DNA of 21,242 nucleotides, from contig DCKO01000045.1 in NCBI GenBank assembly GCA_002320665.1, forward strand, positions 1 to 21,242. The letters run 5' to 3'. Position 1 is the stretch's first letter. The number at the start of each line of letters is the position of its first letter. The notes under the pieces were generated by a model that worked only from the letters and a program-made list of their open reading frames with translations, was not told the DNA's origin and ran no database searches. The position numbers and the translations under genes were made by a program. Of the stretch, positions 7,159 to 12,658 are shown one piece after another. Source of the stretch: Micavibrio sp. UBA1672. Lineage in GTDB: Bacteria > Pseudomonadota > Alphaproteobacteria > Micavibrionales > Micavibrionaceae.

Positions 7159-7896
7159 TTAATTGTCTTCTTCTTCTTCTTCTTGTTTTCTTTGCAAAAT
7201 TTCTAAAGTTTTTCTGACCTCATCTCTTCTAGTAGCTTGTTCCAAATAATTGCCCTGAAACTTCTTAAGGGCTTTTTTCATCCATTTTCTATTAATTCCC
7301 TTAACGTGAACATCATTAAAGCCGCAAGCATCATTGAAATTTTCATTTCTAACATCAGCGATTCTGTATGTTGTGAAAAAGAAGTTGTCATCTATAAATT
7401 CATGACTATTGTTGTCTTTGTTGAATTTGCATGTATTAATCCAGTCGATTTCGTATTTTCCCCAATGTTCTCTAGGTATTTCTCTGAGCAAGTTAGTTCT
7501 TAATAATTCTTCTGAATTATACTCATTTAATCTACCTTCAAAAATTATTTCCCCTCTAAAGCCATAATGTTTAAGGGCTGCAACAAAATCTAAAATTTGA
7601 TGCCCGCCATCAATATCAAAATTCCACCCATATTTATGGGCTTTTTTGAAAACATCTAGAAGAGGGATTGCTTCTTTTTTTGAAAATAAAATTTCTTTTA
7701 ATTCGATGATGAACAATATTGTTAGAGTAATAAGGCAGATTATAGCGAAAATAAGCGTTGTTTTTTCAAGCCAGCCTAGTTTTTCATATAATGAATAAAG
7801 ATATAGAAAAACGGAAGTTACTAAACTACCTGCAAGAATCCAGAAGCCTTGAGCACTTCTTATCCAATTTCCTATATTTTGAATGTGCTTGAACAT
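7159..7896 (-). CDS. Two-span membrane protein of unknown function, AT-rich
   Basis: This 245-residue protein has two hydrophobic helices, at about residues 14-37 and 45-68. A cytoplasmic domain of about 175 residues follows, with GWNFD, ILDFVAALKHYGFRGEIIFEGR and LLREIPREHWGKYEIDW. It ends in a Lys/Arg-rich helix and a run of acidic residues encoded by a TTC trinucleotide repeat at 7168-7182. The 'lREIPxxHW..xxID' pattern recurs in small membrane-linked proteins of mobile or accessory regions, but I cannot name a family. On the minus strand an AAGGA lies 12 bases before the ATG. The gene is visibly richer in A+T than its neighbours, points against them, and sits where the rplK operon often follows nusG. 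These signs suggest acquisition by transfer. Its function is unknown. Confidence 0.8.
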   Translation of the reverse strand: MFKHIQNIGNWIRSAQGFWILAGSLVTSVFLYLYSLYEKLGWLEKTTLIFAIICLITLTILFIIELKEILFSKKEAIPLLDVFKKAHKYGWNFDIDGGHQILDFVAALKHYGFRGEIIFEGRLNEYNSEELLRTNLLREIPREHWGKYEIDWINTCKFNKDNNSHEFIDDNFFFTTYRIADVRNENFNDACGFNDVHVKGINRKWMKKALKKFQGNYLEQATRRDEVRKTLEILQRKQEEEEEDN

Positions 7897-7981
7897 AATA
7901 TATATATGTCCTTAATTCCTCTAAAGAGTAAACCATACATTGAAATATCATTGTGCATAACGGGCATAAATCCTATAAATC

Positions 7982-8010
7982 TTGACAAAATAGGAATTAA
8001 TTGCTATTAA
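7982..8010 (+). promoter_or_regulatory. Sigma70-like promoter with no clear downstream gene
   Basis: A perfect TTGACA -35 box (7982-7987) is followed, after 17 bp, by TATTAA (8005-8010) as -10. The predicted start of transcription falls at about 8017, exactly on an ATG. No recognisable plus-strand gene follows before the repeat element and the convergent msrA. It could drive a small RNA, a leaderless small ORF, or be a relic. No expression is shown. Confidence 0.55.
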
Positions 8011-8060
8011 TGGCGCATGTTTATGACGACCAAACACGAAGCCCCCACACCCCCAAGATT

Positions 8061-8201
8061 GTCATTCCCGACAAGTGAAGCGGTTCTGAGCGCTGATCGG
8101 GAAAGCGGCATAAAAAATGTGCAAGCTTTGCCTGCATTCTTTACCGGATCCCCGCTGTCTAACCTGCCTGCGCTAAAGCTTTGGCAGGGCGCGGGGATGA
8201 C
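8061..8201. repeat. GTCATTCCCG...CGGGGATGAC palindromic repeat, copy C
   Basis: This 141-bp imperfect palindrome carries the same end boxes as copies A and B (GTCATTCCC and GGGGATGAC) but different internal sequence. The left hairpin pairs TTCCCG (about 8065-8070) with CGGGAA (about 8098-8103). The right hairpin pairs ATCCCCGC with GCGGGGAT and, inside it, CCTGCC with GGCAGG. It belongs to the broad class of short palindromic repeats common between genes in Proteobacteria. A T-tract at about 8208-8213 lies a few bases beyond the right hairpin, so it might also terminate plus-strand transcription. Confidence 0.75.
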
Positions 8202-8219
8202 GCAAAATTTTTTAAAACC

Positions 8220-8301
8220 GCAAAACGAACTATACAAAACGGCGTATCGAAAAAAAATCTGCAAAACGAACTATACAAAACAAGGCGCGCGGAAAAAATT
8301 T
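8220..8301. repeat. Two-unit tandem repeat with a 21-bp identical core, period 41 bp
   Basis: An identical 21-bp core beginning GCAAAACGAACTATAC occurs at 8220-8240 and 8261-8281. The sequence after each core is also related (GGCG, then a CG-rich step, then an A-run), giving a 41-bp period. Read on the minus strand it follows msrA. The core matches nothing I recognise. Confidence 0.8.
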
Positions 8302-8358
8302 TCGACATTCAAACTAGACAGAATGCTGGAATATGTATTTTTCTGTATAATATTAGGC

Positions 8359-9021
8359 TTATTGCTTCACGTCTTTCATTTTCTTTTTGAACCATACTCT
8401 GGGGTGCATTTGGCCGTTTTCGCGCTCATATTTCTCGTAATATTGCTGGTGGTAATCCTCGCCCATCCAGAAAGTCGTGGCTTGGCCGAGCTTTGTGGCC
8501 AAGGGCTTGTCCCAGATTTTGCGCATGGTTACATCCTTCATTACGTCCTCGGCAATGTCCTTTTGCTGCTCATCGGTATAAAAAATCTCGGAGCGGTATT
8601 GCGTGCCGACATCCACGCCCTGACGATTGACTTGGGTCGGGTCATGCGCCTTGGTCAGGAAAAATTCCACAAGGTTGCGATAGCTGATTTTATCGGGATC
8701 AAAGGTTACTTCGACGACTTCGGCGTGGCCTGTCTCGCCTGTGGTTACGTCATTATAAGACGGGTCATTCTTATCGCCGCCCATATAGCCCACGCGGGTA
8801 TAAAGCACGCCGTTAAGGGCGCGAAATTCGCTTTCCAGACACCAGAAGCAGCCGCCGCCAAAGATGGCTGTGGGGTGGTTTTCGGGTTGCTCGGTCATAA
8901 GGTCTTCTCCTTGGTTATCCAGAACGCCACCGCTTTCGGCTCTGAGCTGATATTGTGCTATAATGAAAATAGCACAGATCATAACGGCTAAAAATGTTGT
9001 TGCTGTGCTCAGTGTTTTCAT
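8359..9021 (-). CDS. msrA: Peptide methionine sulfoxide reductase MsrA, probably with exported and cytoplasmic forms
   Basis: MsrA reduces the S-form of methionine sulfoxide in proteins. The 220-residue product has the catalytic GCFWC motif (Cys58 and Cys61), GYMGG, the GHAEVVEVTFDP segment and DPTQVNRQGVDVGTQYRS. No cysteine lies downstream of the motif, so the usual C-terminal resolving cysteines are missing and Cys61 is the only visible candidate partner. The N-terminus from 9021 is a signal peptide or anchor (hydrophobic at about 5-24) and has an AAGGA Shine-Dalgarno. A second in-frame ATG at 8898 (Met42) has an even better AAGGAG eight bases upstream and would give a plain cytoplasmic 179-residue MsrA. 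Both starts look usable. The gene is divergent from the amidase gene, with 67 bp between them. Confidence 0.95.
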   Translation of the reverse strand: MKTLSTATTFLAVMICAIFIIAQYQLRAESGGVLDNQGEDLMTEQPENHPTAIFGGGCFWCLESEFRALNGVLYTRVGYMGGDKNDPSYNDVTTGETGHAEVVEVTFDPDKISYRNLVEFFLTKAHDPTQVNRQGVDVGTQYRSEIFYTDEQQKDIAEDVMKDVTMRKIWDKPLATKLGQATTFWMGEDYHQQYYEKYERENGQMHPRVWFKKKMKDVKQ

Positions 9022-9088
9022 CTTTTTATCCTTAATTTATAATTTTTTACTATATAGTGTCGTTATATATTCGTAGGATGTTACGGAA

Positions 9089-9808
9089 ATGTTTCAATGG
9101 AAAAGACCAAAATATGTGAATTGTGAGGAACGCGTCAATGACGTTGAGCCGGATTTGATCATTTTGCATTATACGGGGATGGAAAGCGCGGAGGATGCTT
9201 TTGAGCGTTTAAGTAACGCCGAGGATAAGGTGAGCGCGCATTATATTGTCTATGAAGATGGTGCGTTTGATACGATTATCCCCGAGAGTTTGCGGGCTTG
9301 GCATGCGGGGCATTCCTATTGGAAGGGAGAGACGGATATAAACTCTTATTCTGTGGGGATAGAGATTGTGAATCCCGGGCATGAGTTTGGTTATCGGCCG
9401 TTCCCGCAAGAGCAAATGAAGGTCGTTTTGGATTTGTGCCGCGATATTATCTCGCGTCATGAGATCAGATATGTGCTGGGGCATTCGGATATCGCACCGG
9501 AGCGTAAAACTGATCCGGGGGAATTGTTTGACTGGAAATATCTGGCGGAAAACGGGGTGGGGCTGTGGCCTGACCCAAGTGAGGCGGAGCGTGAAAAGGC
9601 AAAGGATGTGGCCTTGAATGATTATGATGCCGAGAAGCTCTTTACGCAGTTTGGCTATAATCCCTTGGCGGCGTTTCAAGATATCGTGACCGCCTTCCAG
9701 CGGCATTACTATCCGCAAGTCTTTGAAGATGGGAGCGCGGGACAGCTATGTGATGAGACCGTCGCGCGGCTGATCTCTCTTATTCGGCAAGTCGCTGAAA
9801 AAGCTTGA
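9089..9808 (+). CDS. N-acetylmuramoyl-L-alanine amidase (AmpD/AmiD type)
   Basis: This zinc amidase cuts the bond between MurNAc (or anhydroMurNAc) and the peptide stem. The 239 residues hold an Amidase_2 domain at about 15-150. Likely zinc ligands are His27 (in ILHYTG), His132 (in LGHSDIAPERKTDPG) and Asp142; SAHYIVYEDG and SVGIEIVNPG are also family features. A C-terminal helical peptidoglycan-binding domain lies at about 180-237 (FTQFGYNP, TAFQRHYYP). This domain order matches AmiD, but there is no signal peptide or lipobox, so a cytoplasmic, AmpD-like recycling role is as likely. The start is an ATG with AGGA about 12 bases upstream. The rnpB promoter overlaps its stop codon. Confidence 0.93.
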   Translation: MFQWKRPKYVNCEERVNDVEPDLIILHYTGMESAEDAFERLSNAEDKVSAHYIVYEDGAFDTIIPESLRAWHAGHSYWKGETDINSYSVGIEIVNPGHEFGYRPFPQEQMKVVLDLCRDIISRHEIRYVLGHSDIAPERKTDPGELFDWKYLAENGVGLWPDPSEAEREKAKDVALNDYDAEKLFTQFGYNPLAAFQDIVTAFQRHYYPQVFEDGSAGQLCDETVARLISLIRQVAEKA

Positions 9809-9833
9809 ATATTTTTCACGAAAAGATCATACT
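9805..9833 (+). promoter_or_regulatory. Probable rnpB promoter
   Basis: TTGAAT (9805-9810) and CATACT (9828-9833) are spaced by 17 bp. They place the start of transcription at about 9839-9841, exactly where the 5' arm of the RNase P P1 helix begins. The -35 box overlaps the TGA stop of the amidase gene. Each box matches the sigma70 consensus at four of six bases, and the good position relative to the RNA supports the call. Confidence 0.55.
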
Positions 9834-9838
9834 CCGCT

Positions 9839-10226
9839 GGCTTTTTGGAAACCGGATAGTCGCTGCTGTGCTTAGGCGCAGGAGAGGAAAGTCCGGACTT
9901 CACGGGAAAACGGCGCCGGATAACGTCCGGGGGTGGTGTGTGAAAACATATCATTACGGATAGTGCTGAAGAAATTTAGACTACCTGCTTTTGCAGGAAA
10001 AGGTGAGAAGGTGCGGTAAGAGCGCACCGCGGCTGCTGGTAACAGGGTCGGCATGGTAAACCCCGCCGGAAGCAAAACCAAATAGGGGCTGCGTTTATGA
10101 TGTTCCCGCATCTGTGGCCCGGGTAGGTTGCTTGAGGTAAGTGGTAACGCTTATCCTAGATGAATGGCTATCGAGAAGAAGCGTGCTTCTTTGAACAAAA
10201 TCCGGCTTACAGGTTTCCAAAAAGCC
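9839..10226 (+). ncRNA. rnpB: RNase P RNA, bacterial class A
   Basis: This is the catalytic RNA that matures the 5' ends of tRNAs. Conserved blocks are present in order: GAGGAAAGTCCGGAC near the 5' end (about 9890-9904), the AGAGCGCACCGCGG region, GGTAAACCCCGCCGGA, AGATGAATGGC, and the 3' block AAATCCGGCTTACAG. The P1 helix is GGAAACC (9847-9853) with GGTTTCC (10212-10218). It extends outward as a perfect 15-bp helix, 9839-9853 with 10212-10226. The outer arm is followed directly by five T residues (10227-10231), so the P1 helix and terminator seem merged. Ends are placed on this helix; the mature ends may lie a few bases inside. Confidence 0.97.
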
Positions 10227-10274
10227 TTTTTAACCAGCTGAATTATTTATAACTTTTTGCTAAGTCAAGAAACG

Positions 10275-10301
10275 AAAAACCGCCCGATTTATGCCAGGCG
10301 G
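10275..10301 (-). terminator. Terminator reading on the minus strand, possibly bidirectional
   Basis: CCGCC (10280-10284) pairs with GGCGG (10297-10301). On the minus strand the hairpin is followed by five T residues (the A-run at 10275-10279). On the plus strand it is followed by a CT-rich tail ending in five T residues, so it may also back up the rnpB end. Its minus orientation fits the 29-residue peptide gene upstream on that strand. Confidence 0.7.
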
Positions 10302-10346
10302 CTTCTCTTTTTCAATTGATTTATGGCTTAGCTTAATTCAGCTAAG

Positions 10347-10436
10347 TTACTGATTTGCAATAAAAGAGTACAATATTGTACCCAAGTACAAACCGCAACT
10401 CAGTGCCATAAGTAAAATTAAAAATGTCGTAAACAT
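10347..10436 (-). CDS. Putative 29-residue single-span membrane peptide
   Basis: An ATG at 10436 opens a 29-codon frame ending in TAA. The product starts MFTTFLILLMALSCGLYLG and ends YSFIANQ. Almost the whole chain is one hydrophobic helix with a short polar tail, like known membrane microproteins, but I recognise no family. A G-rich GGGGGA lies about 8 bases upstream and could act as ribosome binding site. On the same strand a possible promoter lies further upstream (TATAAC -10), and a hairpin with T-tract ends the unit at 10275-10301. The combination of signals, rather than the length, supports it. It could still be chance in an AT-rich region. Confidence 0.45.
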   Translation of the reverse strand: MFTTFLILLMALSCGLYLGTILYSFIANQ

Positions 10437-10497
10437 TTTTAGTCCCCCACACAGTAAGTTGTTATACAACTGCCCCTTCAGGCAAGTCCAGTATTAG

Positions 10498-10548
10498 CAA
10501 ACCCTTATAGTAAATGCAAGAAAATTTTGCTTGTTTAACAGGGGTTTG
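10498..10548. repeat. Long nested inverted repeat
   Basis: CAAACCC (10498-10504) pairs with GGGTTTG (10542-10548), and inside it a GTAAATGCAAG-like arm pairs with CTTGTTTAAC around an AAAATTTT centre. The structure lies upstream of the 29-residue peptide gene. I see no T-tract making it a clear terminator; its role is unknown. Confidence 0.5.
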
Positions 10549-10762
10549 TAATGTGTTCCTTAAGTCGTTTTTTGTCAAATATTGCCAACTTTAATTCTTT
10601 AAGATATTTTTGTACATAATTTATGCACTTTTTGCTTGGTTTTGTAATCATGAGTGGAATGTAAAAAAAACCGATGTATTTATGAAAAATACCTTTCTTT
10701 GCTGCCTGTCGTGCGTAAAGAAAAAATATGTTGTTAAATAGGCAGTTAAGGGCTGGATTTAG

Positions 10763-10792
10763 TTGACTGACCAAATAATCCCATGATATCCC
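10763..10792 (+). promoter_or_regulatory. Probable mraZ (dcw cluster) promoter
   Basis: TTGACT (10763-10768) is a good -35 box. The -10 box is weaker: TATCCC at 10787-10792 gives an 18-bp spacer. The -10 and start region are covered by the NCCCA boxes listed separately, the arrangement expected for an autorepressed mraZ promoter. Confidence 0.5.
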
Positions 10793-10813
10793 ATATATAC
10801 CCATTAATTCCAA
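10769..10813 (-). promoter_or_regulatory. Putative MraZ operator: NCCCA boxes at 10-bp spacing
   Basis: TCCCA (10779-10783), TCCCA (10789-10793), ACCCA (10799-10803) and TCCAA (10809-10813) are each separated by exactly 5 bp. A degenerate GACCA precedes them at 10769-10773. On the minus strand these are TGGGA/TGGGT boxes. E. coli MraZ is known to bind TGGGN direct repeats with 5-bp spacers upstream of its own gene, so this is very likely the MraZ autoregulatory site. Here the boxes point opposite to the gene. Confidence 0.75.
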
Positions 10814-10837
10814 TGGGCACATACTTGTGATGTTTTC

Positions 10838-11305
10838 ATGGCGCTGTTTTTATCTAGGTTCGAGAATAAAGTGGATAAGAAAGGGCGGGTTTCTGTGCCT
10901 GCGTCTTTTCGTTCTGCTTTGGGGGATCAGCTCCATAAGGGGCTTGTTCTGTTTTGCTCTAACCAGCATGCTTGTCTGGAAGGGTTTGATTGGGCGCGTA
11001 TGGATGAGATTGGTGAGCGTTTGGATCAATTTGATATGTTTTCCGAAGATCAGGATGATTTGGCGACAACTGTTTTTGGTGAAAGTGTGCAACTGATTTG
11101 TGATGGTGATGGTCGTATTACCTTGCCAACGGATTTGATGGAGGCGGTGCATATCTCGGATAAGGCAGTTTTTGTTGGTCTTGGGCGTAAGTTCCAGATT
11201 TGGTCGCCGGAGCTGTTTGAGCGCCGTAGAACGCAAGCCAGAGATAATGTGACGGATCGAAAGCTAACGGTGCCGCGCGCAGAAAGAGGCAGTCATGATG
11301 CATGA
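10838..11305 (+). CDS. mraZ: Transcriptional regulator MraZ
   Basis: MraZ is an AbrB-fold DNA-binding protein that forms rings and represses its own division/cell-wall operon. The 155-residue protein shows the family's two tandem half-domains: DKKGRVSVPASFRSAL at residues 13-28 and GDGRITLPTDL at about 90-100, the latter followed by VFVGLGRKFQIWSPELFE. The ATG at 10838 has no strong Shine-Dalgarno. It is the first gene of the dcw cluster and overlaps rsmH by 11 bp. Its probable operator lies just upstream. Confidence 0.96.
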   Translation: MALFLSRFENKVDKKGRVSVPASFRSALGDQLHKGLVLFCSNQHACLEGFDWARMDEIGERLDQFDMFSEDQDDLATTVFGESVQLICDGDGRITLPTDLMEAVHISDKAVFVGLGRKFQIWSPELFERRRTQARDNVTDRKLTVPRAERGSHDA

Positions 11306-12248
11306 TCATGCGCCGGAACATTTCCCTGTGATGTTGCCCGAGGTTTTGGAGTATTTGCAGCCAAAAGATGGTGAGGTTTGTGTTGATGGCACATTCGGGC
11401 TGGGTGGTTACAGTCGTGCAATCCTGAAGGCAGCTAATTGTCGTGTTATTGGTATTGATCGTGATGATCATGCAGTTCAATATGCCGATCGGCTTTCCGG
11501 TGATTTTGGTGAGCGCTTTAAGCTTATACGCGGTTGCTTTGGTGATGTGAAGGCGCTGCTTGCGCAAGATGGTGTTGGGCGCGTTGATGGGTTTGTTCTG
11601 GATGTTGGTGTGTCCTCGGTGCAGCTTGATGATGCGTCGCGCGGATTTTCTTTCCGGTTTGACGGGCCGTTGGATATGCGCATGGGTTCGGAGGGGCAAA
11701 GTGCTGCGGATCTTGTGAATAATGAAGATGAAACGAGATTGGCCGAAATTATATATGTTTATGGTGAGGAGCGTCATTCGCGTCGCGTGGCCAAAGAGAT
11801 TGTGCGCAGGCGTTTAGAGGCTCCGTTTGAGACAACGCTTGAGCTGGCTGAGGCTGTGCGTGCGGTTGTGCCGAAATCCAGAGATAAAATTGATCCGGCT
11901 ACGCGTACTTTTCAGGCTTTGCGCATTGCGGTGAATGACGAGCTTGGGGAGCTTGAGCGCGCTTTGGAGGCGTCGGTAGATATCCTTAAGCCTGGTGGGC
12001 GTTTGGTCGTGGTGACGTTTCATTCTCTGGAAGACAGAATTGTGAAAAGGTTTCTAAAAGAGAAATCGGGATCAGTATCTTCGGTCTCGCGTCATATGCC
12101 TGTTATTGAAGATGCTAAGGATGTGGCGGTTTTTGAAATTAAAACACGTAAAGCTGTGTGTGCGAGTGATGAGGAATTAGCTCTCAATGCGCGTTCACGT
12201 TCGGCCAAGTTGCGCGCGGCTGAGCGTTTAGGAGGGGAAGTGTTATGA
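11295..12248 (+). CDS. rsmH: 16S rRNA (cytosine-1402-N4)-methyltransferase RsmH
   Basis: RsmH (MraW) methylates N4 of C1402 in the ribosomal P site, using SAM. The 317 residues carry HFPVMLPEVLEYL at the N-terminus, the SAM-binding DGTFGLGGYSRAIL, the DVGVSSVQLDDASRGFSF segment and the C-terminal PGGRLVVVTFHSLEDRIVKRF, all diagnostic. A GAGG at 11286-11289 serves the paired ATGs at 11295/11298. It overlaps mraZ by 11 bp and ftsL by 4 bp (ATGA), so translation is coupled. Confidence 0.97.
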   Translation: MMHDHAPEHFPVMLPEVLEYLQPKDGEVCVDGTFGLGGYSRAILKAANCRVIGIDRDDHAVQYADRLSGDFGERFKLIRGCFGDVKALLAQDGVGRVDGFVLDVGVSSVQLDDASRGFSFRFDGPLDMRMGSEGQSAADLVNNEDETRLAEIIYVYGEERHSRRVAKEIVRRRLEAPFETTLELAEAVRAVVPKSRDKIDPATRTFQALRIAVNDELGELERALEASVDILKPGGRLVVVTFHSLEDRIVKRFLKEKSGSVSSVSRHMPVIEDAKDVAVFEIKTRKAVCASDEELALNARSRSAKLRAAERLGGEVL

Positions 12249-12658
12249 TCAAGGTGCGTTTTATCTTTGTGTTTTTTTTGCTGTTTTTATTTGGTAGCGC
12301 TGTATCGATTTATATTGGCCATCAAGTGCGTTTGGCGGAAGAGCGTTTGGCGCGTGTTGAGAGGGCGATAAGTCTTGAACGTTCGCAGTTTTATGCTTTG
12401 GAGGCAGAGTGGGCCTTTTTGAATAAGCCGGCGCGATTAGAGCGACTGGCGGTCAGTGTGCTTAATATGGCTATGCCTGAAACCGTGTCTAAATTGGAAA
12501 GTGGTGATTTGAGAGATCGGAATAAGGTTCTGGTGCAGCATCTTATGCTTAATCAAGGAAGCGGCATTGAAAAAGAGCAAAGGCGTTTTCCTGCCTATGT
12601 TCTTGAAAAGCCGGTATTGGATGTTGCTTATACGGCGCAAGGTCGGGGGGGGCGATGA
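12245..12658 (+). CDS. ftsL: Cell division protein FtsL
   Basis: FtsL is a bitopic protein that, with FtsB and FtsQ, activates the FtsWI septal synthase. The 137-residue product has a membrane helix at about residues 5-24, a coiled-coil-like helix (LAEERLARVERAISLERSQFYALEAEWAFL) and the alphaproteobacterial FtsL motif NKPARLERLA. Identification also rests on position between rsmH and ftsI. It overlaps both neighbours by 4 bp (ATGA). A run of G residues lies just before the stop. Confidence 0.88.
   Translation: MIKVRFIFVFFLLFLFGSAVSIYIGHQVRLAEERLARVERAISLERSQFYALEAEWAFLNKPARLERLAVSVLNMAMPETVSKLESGDLRDRNKVLVQHLMLNQGSGIEKEQRRFPAYVLEKPVLDVAYTAQGRGGR

Larger units (their letters stand above)
7897..8358. 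other. Intergenic region with orphan promoter and repeats, no confident gene
   Basis: About 460 bp lie between the start of the AT-rich membrane gene and the end of msrA, both on the minus strand. The stretch holds a near-consensus plus-strand promoter (7982-8010), a 141-bp palindromic repeat (8061-8201) and a two-unit tandem repeat (8220 to about 8300). A plus-strand reading frame from the ATG at 8017 stays open through the repeats and then runs antisense through msrA. Its sequence there looks like an antisense shadow, so I do not call it a gene. Confidence 0.7.
10227..10837. other. AT-rich intergenic region between rnpB and mraZ
   Basis: About 610 bp contain only one supportable gene, a 29-residue peptide on the minus strand (10347-10436), plus its terminator. 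There is also a nested hairpin at 10498-10548, and the mraZ promoter with its NCCCA boxes at 10763-10813. Between about 10550 and 10760 I see no gene or convincing RNA. A minus-strand frame of 95 codons (10535-10822) lacks a ribosome binding site and begins inside the mraZ operator, so I do not call it. Confidence 0.6.

Noticed and set aside
5940..8301. CRISPR array
   Set aside because: The repeats are few, palindromic, of unequal length and spacing, or only two units. There are no regular spacers and no cas genes.
8017..8991. A 324-codon plus-strand frame after the consensus promoter
   Set aside because: Most of it is antisense to msrA, whose GCFWC and flanking motifs prove the minus strand is coding. 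The first third runs through repeats. The peptide looks like a shadow, with no family features. A short leaderless product cannot be excluded and is noted as a finding.
9872..10111. Minus-strand frame across the 5' half of rnpB
   Set aside because: It lies within a structured RNA with all conserved RNase P blocks; there is no ribosome binding site.
10535..10822. A 95-codon minus-strand frame upstream of mraZ
   Set aside because: It starts inside the mraZ operator, has no ribosome binding site, and its Lys/Ile/Phe-rich composition is what AT-rich noncoding DNA gives.
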